Origin: Rhodococcus sp. HM1
GTDB taxonomy: Bacteria; Actinomycetota; Actinomycetes; Mycobacteriales; Mycobacteriaceae
Direction of reading: 5' to 3'
Assembly: GCF_023218075.1 (NCBI RefSeq)
Contig: NZ_JALPTB010000025.1
Location: 17,276 to 81,275 of the forward strand
Length of the DNA stretch: 64,000 nucleotides
The first letter of the stretch is position 1. Every line of letters begins with the position of its first letter. This document shows positions 8,209-18,511 of this stretch, piece by piece. A program made the translations under genes and the position numbers. The notes beneath the pieces are model-generated. The model saw nothing but the letters and a program-made list of their open reading frames with translations. It made no database searches and was not told the DNA's origin.

Positions 8209-8949
8209 ATGACCGTGCGGCCGATTCGATTGTGTTTCTTCGGTGATTCGTTCGTCGCGGGAGTCGGTGATCCCGCGCACCGCGGTTGGGCGGGTCTGCT
8301 CGCCGAGTGCGCTCGGCCGGCGCTCGGCGACGTCGATGTCACCCGGCCGGCGCTCGGCGACGTCGATGTCACCCGGCCGGCGCTCGGCGACGTCGATGTC
8401 ACCCGGCCGGCGCTCGGCGACGTCGATGTCACCGTCTACAACCTCGGGGTCCGCCGCGACACGACCGCCGATGTCCGGGCCCGCTGGCTCGACGAGGCCC
8501 GCCGTCGCTTCCCGGACGGGTGCGACAATCGCCTCGTCCTCTCGTTCGGTGTCAACGACACGACGTTGCTGGACGACCCGGCGCAGCAAGAGGATTCGAC
8601 GCGGGTGCCGCCCGCGGATTCGGTGACCAACCTCACCGCGATCCTCGACGACGCCCGCGCGTGTGGCTGGCCGGTGTTCGTCGTCGGTCCGCCACCGGTT
8701 GCCGACGAGCAGCAGAATGCACGCACCCGGCGCCTCGACGGGCTGTTCGCCGAGGTGTGTGCCGAGCGGAACGTGCCGTACTGCCCGGTCTTCGAGCACC
8801 TTCACGGCGACACCGCGTGGATACGGGAAGCGGCTGCGGGGGACGGCGCGCACCCGTCCGCGCAGGGATACCGCGACCTCGCCGACGTCGTACAGGGGGC
8901 GTGGATCACGTGGATCCGCTCGGCCGCCGCTGTCGGTGGGGCCCGCTAA
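8209..8949 (+). CDS. SGNH/GDSL hydrolase with internal tandem repeat
   Basis: A 246-residue SGNH-family esterase/lipase. Block I is FFGDSFVAGVGDP (catalytic Ser in GDS), block III is FGVNDTT (Asn) and block V is DGAHPSAQGY (Asp and His). No signal peptide is evident. Between blocks I and III the protein contains four identical decapeptides, RPALGDVDVT, encoded by a perfect 30-bp tandem repeat. One copy leading into VYNLGVRRDT is probably ancestral, leaving 30 extra residues in frame. The gene sits between recA and recX. An ATG at 8200 would add three residues. The substrate is unknown. Confidence 0.82.
   Translation: MTVRPIRLCFFGDSFVAGVGDPAHRGWAGLLAECARPALGDVDVTRPALGDVDVTRPALGDVDVTRPALGDVDVTVYNLGVRRDTTADVRARWLDEARRRFPDGCDNRLVLSFGVNDTTLLDDPAQQEDSTRVPPADSVTNLTAILDDARACGWPVFVVGPPPVADEQQNARTRRLDGLFAEVCAERNVPYCPVFEHLHGDTAWIREAAAGDGAHPSAQGYRDLADVVQGAWITWIRSAAAVGGAR
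8314..8433 (+). repeat. 4 x 30-bp perfect tandem repeat inside the SGNH gene
   Basis: Four identical 30-bp units at 8314-8343, 8344-8373, 8374-8403 and 8404-8433, each beginning CGGCCGGCGCTCGG. The unit is a multiple of three and encodes RPALGDVDVT, so copy-number changes keep the reading frame. Perfect identity, including silent positions, points to recent slippage or unequal exchange, or to an assembly artefact. Confidence 0.97.
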
Positions 8950-8959
8950 CGTGCCGGAC

Positions 8960-9568
8960 ATGGACGATCCCACGACTCCGGACCCGCACTCGGCCCCCTC
9001 ATCCGGGCGGGGCCGTCGACGTCCGCGCCCGGAACCCGGAGGAGGCACGGAGGCGCAGGCCAAGGACGTGTGCCTGCGCCTGCTGACGGACCGGGCACGC
9101 AGCCGTGCCGAACTGGCCACGAAGCTCGCGGAGAAGGGGTTCACGGCCGAGATCGCCGAGCGCACCCTGGACCGGCTCGCCGCGGTGGGCCTGGTCGACG
9201 ACGCGGACTTCGCGCAGCAGTGGGTCCGGTCCCGGCACCTGTACGCCGGCAAGGGCAAACGCGCGATCGCACTCGAACTGCGGCGCAAAGGAATCGGGCA
9301 TCAGGATGCCGCGGAGGCGCTGGACCAGATCGACAGCGACGACGAACGCGAGCGCGCCGTCGAGCTCGTACGCAAGAAGCTGCGCACCCAGCCGCCGCTG
9401 CCGACCGAGGGTGATCGACGCGAGATCGCCGCCGAGCGGGACAAACTCGTGCGCCGGCTGGTCGGCATGCTGGCGCGACGAGGCTATTCCCAGGGTATGG
9501 CGTTCGACGTGGTGCGCAGTGAACTCGCCGAGTTCGGCTCCGGCACCGACGGTCTCGCGGACGTCTGA
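8960..9568 (+). CDS. recX: RecA regulator RecX
   Basis: A 202-residue RecX, which binds RecA filaments and limits their extension and ATPase activity. After a basic, disordered N-terminal tail the three-helix repeats begin at about residue 35 (KDVCLRLLTDRARSRAELATKL). LVDDADFAQQWV and the C-terminal RRLVGMLARRGYSQGMAFDVV are family hallmarks. The ATG at 8960 is chosen; a GTG at 8951 is also possible. It lies 10 bases after the SGNH gene and so is probably co-transcribed from recA. Confidence 0.93.
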   Translation: MDDPTTPDPHSAPSSGRGRRRPRPEPGGGTEAQAKDVCLRLLTDRARSRAELATKLAEKGFTAEIAERTLDRLAAVGLVDDADFAQQWVRSRHLYAGKGKRAIALELRRKGIGHQDAAEALDQIDSDDERERAVELVRKKLRTQPPLPTEGDRREIAAERDKLVRRLVGMLARRGYSQGMAFDVVRSELAEFGSGTDGLADV

Positions 9569-9598
9569 CGCGGTCCGGTCACCGCCGCGCGGGTCGCG

Positions 9599-10507
9599 TC
9601 ACGGTTTCTGCTCGCCGGTGATGTCCATGCCGGGAACCGCCATCACCGGGATGGTTTGCGGCTCTTCGGGTGTCACGGCGCCCTTCTTGCGGCGACCGGC
9701 CCGCAGCTGCTTCTCGACCCGGGTGGCCAGTACCGTCAGCGAACTGTTCAGCACGATCATGATCGCGGCGACCACCAGCAGCGACGGCAGATAGTTGCCG
9801 AAGGCCGCGCCGAGCTGCTGACCGGACCGCACCACTTCGACGTAACCGATCAGATAGCCGAGCGCCGAATCCTTCAGTGCCACCACCATCTGCGAGATGA
9901 TCGCCGGCAGCATCACCGTGACGGCCTGCGGCAGCAGGATCAGGCGCATGACCTGGTTCTTTCGCATACCCAGGGCGCTCGCCGCCTCGGTCTGCCCGCG
10001 TGGCAGGGACCGGATGCCGGCGCGCACCAGCTCCGCGATCACCGAGCCGTTGTACAGGGTCAGGCCCGTGACCACCGCGGCGAGCGCGAGATAGGACGAT
10101 TTGAACACCCGGTATTCGGCGAAGATCTGGTACAGGAAGATCATCAGGATCAGCACCGGCACCGCCCGGAACAGTTCGACGATGGTGCCGCTCACGAGGC
10201 GCACCGAGCGATGATCGGACAACCGGCCGATGCCGAGCACGAACCCGAGAATCAGCGCGAACACGATGGAGAGCGCGGCGGCGATCAGGGTGCCGCGGAT
10301 ACCGGGCAGCAGATAGGTCGTCCACGACGTCGACTCGAGGAACGGATCCCATTTGGCCGCGGTCAGCTGCCCCTTGCTGTCCAGGGCGCGGTACACCACG
10401 TACCCGGCAGCGACGAGCAGGACGACGACGAGCGCGGAGATCGCGTGGTAGGTCGCGCGGGCCCGCGGGCCGGGCGCGTCGTAGAGGACGGTTGCGCGGG
10501 CGCTCAT
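9599..10507 (-). CDS. gluD: Glutamate/amino-acid ABC permease GluD-like
   Basis: A 302-residue HisM/GlnP-type permease, the second membrane subunit of a polar amino acid importer. A cytoplasmic N-terminal tail precedes a membrane segment at about residues 20-42; further segments follow, with the coupling-helix EAA motif around [23 protein letters not shown]. The C terminus is basic and cytosolic. The ATG start overlaps the gluC stop (ATGA). Order gluA-B-C-D and its position beside recA/recX and miaB match the glutamate uptake operon of Corynebacterium glutamicum. Confidence 0.88.
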   Translation of the reverse strand: MSARATVLYDAPGPRARATYHAISALVVVLLVAAGYVVYRALDSKGQLTAAKWDPFLESTSWTTYLLPGIRGTLIAAALSIVFALILGFVLGIGRLSDHRSVRLVSGTIVELFRAVPVLILMIFLYQIFAEYRVFKSSYLALAAVVTGLTLYNGSVIAELVRAGIRSLPRGQTEAASALGMRKNQVMRLILLPQAVTVMLPAIISQMVVALKDSALGYLIGYVEVVRSGQQLGAAFGNYLPSLLVVAAIMIVLNSSLTVLATRVEKQLRAGRRKKGAVTPEEPQTIPVMAVPGMDITGEQKP

Positions 10508-11184
10508 CGGGCCACCTCGTAACGCTTTCCGAGCCAGCCGAACAGCAGGCCCATGGGAAGGGTGAGAATCACGAAGCCGAGCGCGAAGATCCCACCGACG
10601 AGGAAGATCGCGGCTTCGGTCTCGATCATCGACTTCATCAGGAGCGAGGCCTCGGCCACACCGATCACGGAGGCGATCGTCGAGTTCTTCGTCAGGGCGA
10701 TCAGCACACTGCCGAGCGGAGCGATGACGGCGCGGAACGCCTGGGGTAGGACGATCAGCCGCAGATTCTGCGCGAACGTCAGGCCCAGCGAGCGGCCCGC
10801 CTCCGACTGCCCGACGTGGACGGTGTTGATGCCGGACCGCAGTGATTCACAGACGAATGCCGCCGTGTAGACGCTGAGGCCGAGAACTGCGAGCCGGAAG
10901 TTGTTGTCCACCAAGAAGGTCGGTGAATCGGTCGGTGCGAGCGCGACACCCAGGGTCTGCGAGAGGCCGAACAGGCAGAACAGGATGATCAGCGTCAGCG
11001 GCGTGTTGCGGAAGATCGTCACGTACGCGGCTCCGACCGCCCGCGCGACCGGGATGGGGGAGACCCGCATCGCGGCGAGAATCGTGCCGAGAATCAGGGC
11101 GGCGATCGCGGACAGAACGGTGAGCTGGATCGTGGTCCAGAACGCCTCGAGCAGTTGACTGCCGTACTTGTTCAACAGATCCAC
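10504..11184 (-). CDS. gluC: Glutamate/amino-acid ABC permease GluC-like
   Basis: A 226-residue HisM-type permease with about five membrane segments and the coupling motif [23 protein letters not shown]. The GTG start ([16 protein letters not shown]) is preceded by GGAG. Longer readings upstream have arginine-rich, non-coding-like composition. It should pair with GluD in the membrane and with GluA in the cytosol. A gap of about 110 bp separates it from gluB, which often allows higher expression of the binding protein; no clear hairpin was seen in it. Confidence 0.86.
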   Translation of the reverse strand: MDLLNKYGSQLLEAFWTTIQLTVLSAIAALILGTILAAMRVSPIPVARAVGAAYVTIFRNTPLTLIILFCLFGLSQTLGVALAPTDSPTFLVDNNFRLAVLGLSVYTAAFVCESLRSGINTVHVGQSEAGRSLGLTFAQNLRLIVLPQAFRAVIAPLGSVLIALTKNSTIASVIGVAEASLLMKSMIETEAAIFLVGGIFALGFVILTLPMGLLFGWLGKRYEVAR

Positions 11185-11297
11185 TGGTGGACTCCAGGAT
11201 TCGATGGACGAGACTGTGCGACGAGCTCGCACCCGAGCTGCGACGCGGGCCGGACGATCCGCCCCGAACGGGCTGTGATCGTCCGGCCGCGACCGGA

Positions 11298-12131
11298 TCA
11301 GTAACGATCGATGGTCGGCTGCTCCGGAACCGGTAGGCCGGAGGCGCCGACCGTGGACTGGAACGCAGCCTCCCACGCTCCGGAATCGAGCATCGACTGG
11401 ATCGCGTCGTTGATGCGGGCCCGCGACTCCTCGTCGCCCTTGGCGAGACCGATCCCGTAGTTCTCGGTGGTGAACGGTTCACCGACCACCTTGAACTCAC
11501 CCGGGGACTGCGCCGCGTAGCCGGCGAGGATGATCGCATCGGTGGTCAGCGCATCGACCGCGCCGTTGCGCAGCGCCTCGACGCAGGCCGAGTACGTGTC
11601 GAATTCCTGCAGCTGCACGTCCTGCGCGTACTTGTCCTTCACGTTCTGCGCCGGGGTCGAGCCCGCAACCGAGCACAGCTTCTTGCCGCCGTTGAGCGAT
11701 TCGGGTCCGGTGATGTCCGTGTTGTCCGCCCGCACGAGCAGCGACTGCCCTGTGACCATGTACGGCCCGGCGAAGTCGACCTTCTCCTTGCGAGCATCGG
11801 TGATCGAGTACGTCGCGACGATGTAGTCGACCTCACCGTTCTGGATGAGCGTCTCGCGCTGCGCGGACGGTGCCTCCTTGAACGTGATGTTCTCCTCCGA
11901 GACACCGAGCTGACCGGCGACGTACTTGGCGACCTCCACGTCGAAACCGCTGAAGGTGCCGTCCGGGTTGCGCAGTCCGAGCCCCGGCTGGTCGAACTTG
12001 ATGCCGATCGTGAGATTCCCGGCCTGGGCGGACTCGAGGGCGCTGCGCTGCTCCTCGCCGCCACACGCGGTGGCGGCGAGCGCAACGGCGAGCGCGCCGA
12101 GGCCCAGGCGGACGGTGCGGGACAGTTTCAT
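11298..12131 (-). CDS. gluB: Glutamate-binding lipoprotein GluB-like
   Basis: A 277-residue extracytoplasmic solute-binding protein, family 3. The lipoprotein signal ends at the lipobox ATAC (Cys23), so the mature protein should be membrane-anchored. The core has GIKFDQPGLGLRNPDGTFSGFDVEVAKYV-type features of amino-acid receptors; only short parts are quoted here because the whole segment is standard. GGAGGT lies about 8 bases before the ATG. It delivers ligand to GluC/GluD. Glutamate specificity is inferred from synteny; aspartate or glutamine remain possible. Confidence 0.88.
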   Translation of the reverse strand: MKLSRTVRLGLGALAVALAATACGGEEQRSALESAQAGNLTIGIKFDQPGLGLRNPDGTFSGFDVEVAKYVAGQLGVSEENITFKEAPSAQRETLIQNGEVDYIVATYSITDARKEKVDFAGPYMVTGQSLLVRADNTDITGPESLNGGKKLCSVAGSTPAQNVKDKYAQDVQLQEFDTYSACVEALRNGAVDALTTDAIILAGYAAQSPGEFKVVGEPFTTENYGIGLAKGDEESRARINDAIQSMLDSGAWEAAFQSTVGASGLPVPEQPTIDRY

Positions 12132-12163
12132 TCGGACTACCTCCAGTGATCGGGGCTGACGGG

Positions 12164-12937
12164 TCAGTGGCTGAGGATCTTGCCGAGGAAGTCCTTCGCG
12201 CGATCGGACTTCGGGGCGGTGAAGAAGGTGTTCGGGTCGGTGTCCTCGACGATCTGCCCGTCCGCCATGAACAGCACGCGGTCGCCGGCCTTGCGGGCGA
12301 AACCCATCTCGTGGGTGACGACGAGCATCGTCATGCCGTCCTTCGCGAGGGAGGTCATCACGTCGAGCACCTCCTGGACCATCTCGGGGTCCAGCGCGGA
12401 GGTGGGCTCGTCGAACAGCATCACCTTGGGGTTCATCGCCAGGGCGCGGGCGATGGCGACGCGCTGCTGCTGGCCGCCGGACAGCTGGGCCGGATACTTC
12501 TCGGCCTGATTGGCGATACCGACCCGCTCGAGCAGCGCGAGCGCATCCTTCTTCGCCTCGTCCTTCTTCTTCTTGCGGACCTTCAGCGGCGCGAGCATGA
12601 CGTTGTCGAGGATCGTCTTGTGGGCGAACAGGTTGAACGACTGGAACACCATGCCCACGTCGGCACGCAGGGCGGCGAGTGCCTTGCCCTCCGCGGGCAG
12701 GACCTTGCCGTCGACCTCGATCCGCCCGGAATCGATCGGTTCGAGCCGGTTGATGGTGCGGCACAGGGTGGACTTGCCGGAACCCGACGGCCCCAGCACG
12801 ATCACCACCTGGCCGCGCGGGATCTCCAGATCGATGTTCTGCAGCACGTGCAGGGACCCGAAATATTTGTTCACGTTCGCCATCGAGATCATCGACGGCG
12901 TGGAGGTCTTCTCCATATCGACAGCCTCTGGTGCCAT
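12164..12937 (-). CDS. gluA: Amino-acid ABC transporter ATPase GluA-like
   Basis: A 257-residue ATPase energising the GluBCD importer. Walker [10 protein letters not shown] is at residues 49-57, the Q-loop is in [10 protein letters not shown], the signature is [15 protein letters not shown], Walker B is [12 protein letters not shown], and the H-loop is VVTHEMGFA. It is the first gene of the operon and divergent from miaB across about 150 bp. The ATG at 12937 is used; the ATG at 12916, with AGAGG upstream, would also give a complete ATPase. Confidence 0.92.
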   Translation of the reverse strand: MAPEAVDMEKTSTPSMISMANVNKYFGSLHVLQNIDLEIPRGQVVIVLGPSGSGKSTLCRTINRLEPIDSGRIEVDGKVLPAEGKALAALRADVGMVFQSFNLFAHKTILDNVMLAPLKVRKKKKDEAKKDALALLERVGIANQAEKYPAQLSGGQQQRVAIARALAMNPKVMLFDEPTSALDPEMVQEVLDVMTSLAKDGMTMLVVTHEMGFARKAGDRVLFMADGQIVEDTDPNTFFTAPKSDRAKDFLGKILSH

Positions 12938-13085
12938 GTCCAGGACCCTATGCGGTGGCAGGCACGCAGGACCGGATTTTGAGGCACGACGCGCGGCAGG
13001 AAACGGAACTTTTGCGACACGGGTGCGGGCTGCGGCCCGACCAGGGCAGATACGGCGCGGTTCTGGGCCTGAGCTACCCTGAGAC

Positions 13086-14624
13086 GTGTCATTGATCGAC
13101 GATGAAACCATCTCCGACTCCCCGGCCGGCGCCCGAACGTACGAAGTTCGCACGTACGGCTGCCAGATGAACGTGCACGATTCGGAGCGACTGTCCGGTC
13201 TGCTGGAGGAGGCGGGCTTCGCGAAGGTCGCCCCGGGCGGCTCGCCCGACCTGGTCGTCTTCAACACCTGTGCGGTGCGGGAGAACGCCGACAACAAGCT
13301 GTACGGCAACCTGAGCCATCTGCGTCCGGTCAAGGACGAGAACCCGAACATGCAGATCGCGGTCGGCGGCTGCCTCGCCCAGAAGGACCGCGACATCGTC
13401 GTGAAGAAGGCGCCCTGGGTCGATGTGGTGTTCGGCACCCACAACATCGGCAACCTGCCGGCGCTGCTCGACCGCGCGCGGCACAACCGCAAGGCCGAAG
13501 TGGAGATCCTCGAGTCGCTCGATGCGTTCCCGTCGACCCTGCCGGCCAAGCGCGAGTCCGCCTACGCCGGGTGGGTATCGATCTCCGTCGGCTGCAACAA
13601 CACGTGCACCTTCTGCATCGTGCCGTCGCTGCGCGGCAAGGAGGTCGACCGGCGGCCCGGCGACATCCTGGCCGAGGTCCAGGCACTCGTCGACGAGGGC
13701 GTGCTCGAGGTGACGCTGCTCGGCCAGAACGTGAACTCGTACGGCCGCTCCTTCGCCGATCCGGACCAGCCCCGCGACCGCGGCGCCTTCGCTTCGCTGC
13801 TGCGCGCGTGCGGGCAGATCGAGGGTCTCGAGCGCGTCCGGTTCACGTCGCCCCATCCGGCGGAGTTCACCGACGACGTGATCGACGCCATGGCGCAGAC
13901 TCCCAACGTGTGCCCCCAGCTGCACATGCCGCTGCAGTCCGGCAGCGACCGCATCCTGCGCGCGATGCGGCGCTCGTACCGCAAGGAGAAGTTCCTCGGG
14001 ATCATCGAACGGGTGCGCGCCGCGATGCCGCACGCGGCGATCACCACCGACATCATCGTCGGATTCCCGGGCGAAACCGAAGAGGACTTCCAGGAAACCC
14101 TCGACGTGGTGGAAAAGGCCCGTTTCACCAGTGCCTTCACCTTCCAGTACTCGAAGCGTCCGGGTACCCCGGCCGCGGAGATGGACGGCCAGCTTCCCAA
14201 GGCGGTCGTGCAGGAACGCTACGAACGGCTGATCGCGCTGCAGGAACGGATCACCCTCGAGGAGAACCGCAAGCTCGTCGGCACCGAGGTCGAGTTGCTG
14301 GTGGCCGCCGGGGAAGGCCGCAAGGACGCCGAGACCGCCCGCATGAGCGGCCGCGCCCGCGACGGCCGGTTGGTGCACTTCCGCCCCGAGGGGAACATCG
14401 ACGGTGCGGTGCGTCCCGGCGACATCGTCACGATCGTCGTCAGCGATGCGGCCCCGCACCACCTGGTCGCCGACACCCCGATCCTGACGCACCGCCGCAC
14501 CCGGGCGGGTGACCACTTCGAACAAGGACGTATGCCCAAGACCCCGCCGATCGGCGTGGGACTGGGACTGCCGAAGATCGGGGTTCCCGAACCCCTTCCG
14601 ACACAGATGGGATGTGACGCATGA
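13086..14624 (+). CDS. miaB: tRNA methylthiotransferase MiaB
   Basis: A 512-residue radical-SAM methylthiotransferase converting i6A37 to ms2i6A37 in tRNAs reading UNN codons. The N-terminal UPF0004 domain supplies Cys26, Cys62 and Cys96 for one Fe-S cluster. The radical SAM CxxxCxxC is Cys170, Cys174, Cys177 (GCNNTCTFC). A TRAM domain follows at about 390-460. The GTG start is only 5 bases after a TACCCT (13075-13080) that could be a -10, suggesting a leaderless mRNA. It works on the product of MiaA, encoded about 4.5 kb downstream. The next membrane-protein gene overlaps by 4 bases. Confidence 0.95.
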   Translation: MSLIDDETISDSPAGARTYEVRTYGCQMNVHDSERLSGLLEEAGFAKVAPGGSPDLVVFNTCAVRENADNKLYGNLSHLRPVKDENPNMQIAVGGCLAQKDRDIVVKKAPWVDVVFGTHNIGNLPALLDRARHNRKAEVEILESLDAFPSTLPAKRESAYAGWVSISVGCNNTCTFCIVPSLRGKEVDRRPGDILAEVQALVDEGVLEVTLLGQNVNSYGRSFADPDQPRDRGAFASLLRACGQIEGLERVRFTSPHPAEFTDDVIDAMAQTPNVCPQLHMPLQSGSDRILRAMRRSYRKEKFLGIIERVRAAMPHAAITTDIIVGFPGETEEDFQETLDVVEKARFTSAFTFQYSKRPGTPAAEMDGQLPKAVVQERYERLIALQERITLEENRKLVGTEVELLVAAGEGRKDAETARMSGRARDGRLVHFRPEGNIDGAVRPGDIVTIVVSDAAPHHLVADTPILTHRRTRAGDHFEQGRMPKTPPIGVGLGLPKIGVPEPLPTQMGCDA

Positions 14625-15226
14625 GCGCCGCACACGACGACGGCGCGGACGACCCGATGGACGAGGTCCTCGGGGACCTCGAACAGGCCGAACGCAAGAT
14701 CGCGAGCGAGATCGATCCCGGCGCGCGGGCGGTCGTCGTCGCCGTCGGCGTTCTGCTCCTGCTCGGCTCCTTCAGCCTGCCGCACGCCGGAGCCGCCAAC
14801 GGCTGGGAGATCCTGTCGTTCGGGCAGGACGCCGTCGCCGAGGACATCGCGCTGCCGTCACGCATCTTCGTGTGGCTGGCATTGGTCTTCGGCGGGGTGT
14901 GCTCGATCCTGGCGTTGCTCACCCGCAAGTGGGTGCTCGCGTGGCTGGCCCTGGCCGGATCCGCCGTCTCCATCGTCTTCGGCATGCTGTCGATCTGGAC
15001 CCGGCAGACGCTGCCCGTCGAGTCGACGGCCTCCGGGCCGGGCATCGGCCTCGTCCTCGGATGGTTCGCGGTCATGCTGCTGACCTTCCACTGGACGCGG
15101 GTCGTGTGGGCGCGCACCTCGCTGCAGCTCGCGGCGGAAGCGGAGCTTCGCCGGGCCGCCGCCGAGGAGGAGCGCAGGGCCGAGGAGGAACGCAAGGGAC
15201 TGTTCGGCACCGACGACAACCCGTAA
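14621..15226 (+). CDS. Conserved membrane protein (Rv2732c-like)
   Basis: A 201-residue integral membrane protein with an acidic N-terminal cytosolic tail, about four hydrophobic segments (roughly residues 36-56, 85-103, 107-125, 140-160) and a C-terminal charged helix rich in Glu, Arg and Ala that may form a coiled coil. It is translationally coupled to miaB (ATGA overlap), as Rv2732c is to miaB in mycobacteria. Function is unknown. Confidence 0.82.
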   Translation: MSAAHDDGADDPMDEVLGDLEQAERKIASEIDPGARAVVVAVGVLLLLGSFSLPHAGAANGWEILSFGQDAVAEDIALPSRIFVWLALVFGGVCSILALLTRKWVLAWLALAGSAVSIVFGMLSIWTRQTLPVESTASGPGIGLVLGWFAVMLLTFHWTRVVWARTSLQLAAEAELRRAAAEEERRAEEERKGLFGTDDNP

Positions 15227-15275
15227 CGACCCCGCCCTTCGGCCTCCGGCTCACAGCCTCCGGCATCAGGACAGA

Positions 15276-15311
15276 AAACCCCGCGTCACCGTCTCCGGTG
15301 ATGCGGGGTTT
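15276..15311. terminator. Bidirectional terminator, miaB operon / DUF349 gene
   Basis: 15-bp stem with one G-U wobble, arms beginning AAACCCCGC and ending GCGGGGTTT, with the 6-nt loop GTCTCC. The A- and T-runs at the ends allow use from both convergent transcription units. Confidence 0.9.
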
Positions 15312-15329
15312 CTCTGTCTGTGACTGCGG

Positions 15330-16718
15330 TCAGCGTTCGCCGATGGCACCCTCGGCCGCGTCGGCCCATTCGCGCCACTGCTGCGCCTGCGCGAGTGCCT
15401 TCTCCGCGTCCTTCGCGCGTCCGGCCGCGGTCGCCTTCGCGGCCTGCTCCTCGAACTGACGCACCCGCTCCCGGAACTGCGCGGCGCGAGCCAGGGCTTC
15501 GGGGTCGGTGCGGCGCCATTCGGACTCGGCGGCCTCGTGCACCCGCTTCTCGATCGCCCGCAGGCGGGACTCGAGATCGTGCATCCGCTCGCGCGGAACC
15601 TTGCCGATCTGCTCCCACTTGTCCTGCAGTTCCCGCAGCTGCGCGCGGGCGACGTCGATGTCGCCGGACGGATCGATCGAGGCGGCGGCGAGCAGCGCTT
15701 CCTTCGCCCGCGCGTTCTCCTCGAACTCCGCGTCCCGCTCGGCGCTCGCGGCGTTGCGGGCGGCGAAGAACACGTCCTGCGCACCCTTGAAACGCTTCCA
15801 CAGCTGGTCGTCCGCCTCGCGGGGCGCCCGCCCGGCCGCCTTCCACTCGGTGAGCAGATCCCGGAACGCCGCGGCGGTCGCACCCCAATCGGTGGAATCT
15901 TGCAGCGCTTCGGCGCGCGCGACGAGTTCCTCCTTGCGGGCTTTCGCGGCGGCTCGTTCACGGTCGAGTTCGGCGAAATGCGCACCGCGGCGGCGGTTGA
16001 ACGCCTCGCGGGCCTTCGAGTAGCGCCGCCACAGCGCGTCGTCGACCTTGCGGTCCACGCCCCGGATGGTCTTCCACTCCTCGAGGATCTCCCGCAACCG
16101 GTCGCCGGCGGCCTTCCACTGGGTGGACTCGGCGCCGATCTTCTCCGCTTCCGCAGCGAGCGCCTCCTTGCGGGCCGTGTTCTCCGCCCGCTGGTGCTCC
16201 TTCTCGTGCTTGGCGGCCGTCGCGGCCTTCTCCGAGTCCGCGACGATCGCCGCAAGACGCGCGGCCAGCCCGTCGAGGTCGCCGATCACCGCGGCGGTCG
16301 GCAGCGACTCCGCCAGCGCTTCCGCGGCGGCTCGCGTCTTCTTCGCGTCGCCGGAACCCGACGCGAGCCGGGACTCGAGGATCGCGACCTCGGTCGCAAG
16401 ATCGTCGAAGCGGCGCCCGAAGTGCGCGAGACCCTCGGCCGCGTCACCGGCCTGCCACGAACCGATGCACCGCTCGCCTGCGGAGGTCACCACCCATGCG
16501 GTGCCGTCCTCGTCCACCCGGCCGAACAGACTCGGGTCGCTCGCGGGCACCGCCGGGGCCGCCGCATGCACGTGCGAGGGCACCGGATGCGGTTTCGGGG
16601 TGTGCTCCGCGCCGGGACGCGGCGCACCGGGCGTGGGCGCCGGCTTCGGGGCCGCGGGTGCCGGCACGGCACCGGATTCTCGAGTTGCGCTCGTGTCCTG
16701 TGCGTTGGGGTCGGTCAT
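15330..16718 (-). CDS. DUF349 coiled-coil protein (Rv2731-like)
   Basis: A 462-residue cytosolic protein. Residues 1-70 are a Pro/Ala-rich disordered region, then a small domain with [14 protein letters not shown]. The rest is long charged alpha-helix with DUF349 repeats (for example [23 protein letters not shown] and the related [21 protein letters not shown]). The start at 16718 has GAGG upstream; an upstream in-frame ATG is less likely. The gene occupies the Rv2731 position between miaB and miaA. A structural or scaffold role is likely, but function is unknown. Confidence 0.85.
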   Translation of the reverse strand: MTDPNAQDTSATRESGAVPAPAAPKPAPTPGAPRPGAEHTPKPHPVPSHVHAAAPAVPASDPSLFGRVDEDGTAWVVTSAGERCIGSWQAGDAAEGLAHFGRRFDDLATEVAILESRLASGSGDAKKTRAAAEALAESLPTAAVIGDLDGLAARLAAIVADSEKAATAAKHEKEHQRAENTARKEALAAEAEKIGAESTQWKAAGDRLREILEEWKTIRGVDRKVDDALWRRYSKAREAFNRRRGAHFAELDRERAAAKARKEELVARAEALQDSTDWGATAAAFRDLLTEWKAAGRAPREADDQLWKRFKGAQDVFFAARNAASAERDAEFEENARAKEALLAAASIDPSGDIDVARAQLRELQDKWEQIGKVPRERMHDLESRLRAIEKRVHEAAESEWRRTDPEALARAAQFRERVRQFEEQAAKATAAGRAKDAEKALAQAQQWREWADAAEGAIGER

Positions 16719-16869
16719 CGGGTCCTCATCTCTGCCGCGCGGCACGGCTGCCTGGTCGCATGGCTCATCCGTAGGTCCGCCGCGGGGTCACCCGCGACGA
16801 CGTCCGCCCACTATTGAAACAGGTCGCGCCCTCGCGGGGCGCCCGGTCCGGTCGACTACCGTGGCTCGT

Positions 16870-17583
16870 GTGCTGACCGCTGCGGTATTCGTGCCGTCCC
16901 CGCCCCTCCTCGTGCCCGAGCTGAACGGCCTTGCCGCGAACGAGACCGACGAGCTGCGCAGCGCCGCGCTCGCCGCTGTCTCCGAGATCGGCGACTGCAC
17001 CGACTGGGTCGTCGTCGGGACCGGCCGGGCCGTCGAACGGATCGCGGCGACGGCATCCGGCACGTTCCGCGGCTACGGCGCCGACGTCCGTGTGGGCCTC
17101 GGCCCCGACGCGACCGGTGAGGCCGATCCGGAACTGGCGTTGCCCGCGCTGATCGCCGGATGGCTGCGCGGCCGGGCGGCCCCCGGTGTGCGCGCGGAGG
17201 TCCACGTCGTGCCCGTCGACGCGGGCCGGGACGAGTGCACCGGGCTCGGGCAGCGGCTGCGGGCCGAGCTGGACGAGGGTGACAAACGCCGTGGGCTGCT
17301 GGTGATCGCCGACGGGGCCGCGACCCTGACCGCCAAGGCACCGGGTGCGTTCGACGCGCGTGCCGAGGCCGTCGAAACCGACCTCGCTGCCGCACTCGCC
17401 GCCGGGGATCCGTCGGCGCTGGCCGCGCTCGACCCGGACCTGTGCGCCGGGATCGTCCTCGACGGACGCGCCGCCTGGCAGGTTCTCGCCGGTGCGTTCA
17501 CCACGGCACCGAGTGCGGTGAAGATCGTCTACCGCGGCGCGCCGTACGGGGTCGGCTATCACGTCGGGACGTGGCGACCGTGA
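16870..17583 (+). CDS. Class III extradiol dioxygenase-like protein (Rv2728c-like)
   Basis: A 237-residue protein with the MEMO/LigB-type fold start [19 protein letters not shown]. It corresponds by position to Rv2728c before miaA. The metal-binding His pair expected of true LigB dioxygenases is not obvious, so enzymatic activity is doubtful. The GTG at 16870 best fits orthologue N termini; a GTG at 16861 adds three residues. It overlaps miaA by 4 bases. Confidence 0.72.
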   Translation: MLTAAVFVPSPPLLVPELNGLAANETDELRSAALAAVSEIGDCTDWVVVGTGRAVERIAATASGTFRGYGADVRVGLGPDATGEADPELALPALIAGWLRGRAAPGVRAEVHVVPVDAGRDECTGLGQRLRAELDEGDKRRGLLVIADGAATLTAKAPGAFDARAEAVETDLAAALAAGDPSALAALDPDLCAGIVLDGRAAWQVLAGAFTTAPSAVKIVYRGAPYGVGYHVGTWRP

Positions 17584-18506
17584 GCGCGACCGTTCCCGTC
17601 GCCGTCGTCGGCCCGACCGCCACCGGCAAATCCGACCTGGGCCTGGACCTGGCGTGCGCGCTCGGCGGCGAGATCGTCAACATCGATGCCATGCAGCAGT
17701 ACCGGGGTATGGACATCGGTACCGCGAAGCTGACCGTCGCCGAACGCCGGAGCATTCCGCACCACCAGCTCGACGTGCTCGACGTGGTCGACACCGCCAC
17801 CGTCGCCCGCTACCAGGAGGCCGCCACCGCGGACATCGAGGCGATCCGTGCGCGCGGAGCCGTCCCCATCATCGTGGGCGGCTCGATGATGTACGTGCAG
17901 GCCCTGCTCGACGACTGGGCGTTCCCGGCGACGGACCCGCAGGTCCGCGCGAAGTGGGAGGCGGTGCTCGCCGAGGGCGGTCTCGCCGCCGTGCACGCCG
18001 CGCTGCAGCAGGCCGACCCGGTCGCGGCCGCGACGATCCTGCCGACCGACGGGCGCCGCATGGTGCGGGCGCTCGAGGTGGTCGAGCTGACCGGCCGGCC
18101 GTTCGCGGCATCGCAACCGCAGCGGGGGGAGCCCCGCTGGGGCACGGTGATCCTCGGGGTGGACCGCGAGACCACCGAACTCGACGAGCGCATCGCGCGG
18201 CGCACCGACCTGATGTTCGAGCGCGGACTCGTCGACGAGGTACGCGGACTGCTCGACCACGGGCTGCGCGACGGGGTGACCGCGAAACATGCCATCGGCT
18301 ACGCCCAGGTGCTCGAGTACCTCGACGGCGACTGCGACCTCGAGCATGCCCGCGAGCGCACTTTCATCGGCACTCGCCGGTACGTCCGCCGGCAGCGATC
18401 CTGGTTCCGCCGCGATCCACGGGTCCACTGGCTCGACGGCGCCGACCCGGACCTGACGGCCGCGGCCCTGCGCGTCGTGGGCGCGACGAGCGGCTCGATA
18501 AGCTGA
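17580..18506 (+). CDS. miaA: tRNA dimethylallyltransferase MiaA
   Basis: A 308-residue enzyme that adds a dimethylallyl group to A37 of UNN-decoding tRNAs. The P-loop GPTATGKS is at residues 11-18; [17 protein letters not shown] and [15 protein letters not shown] are family motifs, and the C-terminal [14 protein letters not shown] binds tRNA. The start is the GTG that overlaps the stop of the preceding gene (GTGA). MiaB, about 4.5 kb upstream, acts next in the same modification pathway. Confidence 0.95.
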   Translation: MSATVPVAVVGPTATGKSDLGLDLACALGGEIVNIDAMQQYRGMDIGTAKLTVAERRSIPHHQLDVLDVVDTATVARYQEAATADIEAIRARGAVPIIVGGSMMYVQALLDDWAFPATDPQVRAKWEAVLAEGGLAAVHAALQQADPVAAATILPTDGRRMVRALEVVELTGRPFAASQPQRGEPRWGTVILGVDRETTELDERIARRTDLMFERGLVDEVRGLLDHGLRDGVTAKHAIGYAQVLEYLDGDCDLEHARERTFIGTRRYVRRQRSWFRRDPRVHWLDGADPDLTAAALRVVGATSGSIS

Positions 18507-18511
18507 CCGGC

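Noticed and set aside
8314..8433. CRISPR array
   Set aside because: The repeats are directly adjacent without spacers and lie within a coding gene.
8209..8949. SGNH gene broken by the repeat
   Set aside because: The repeat unit is 30 bp, frame is kept, and all catalytic blocks remain.
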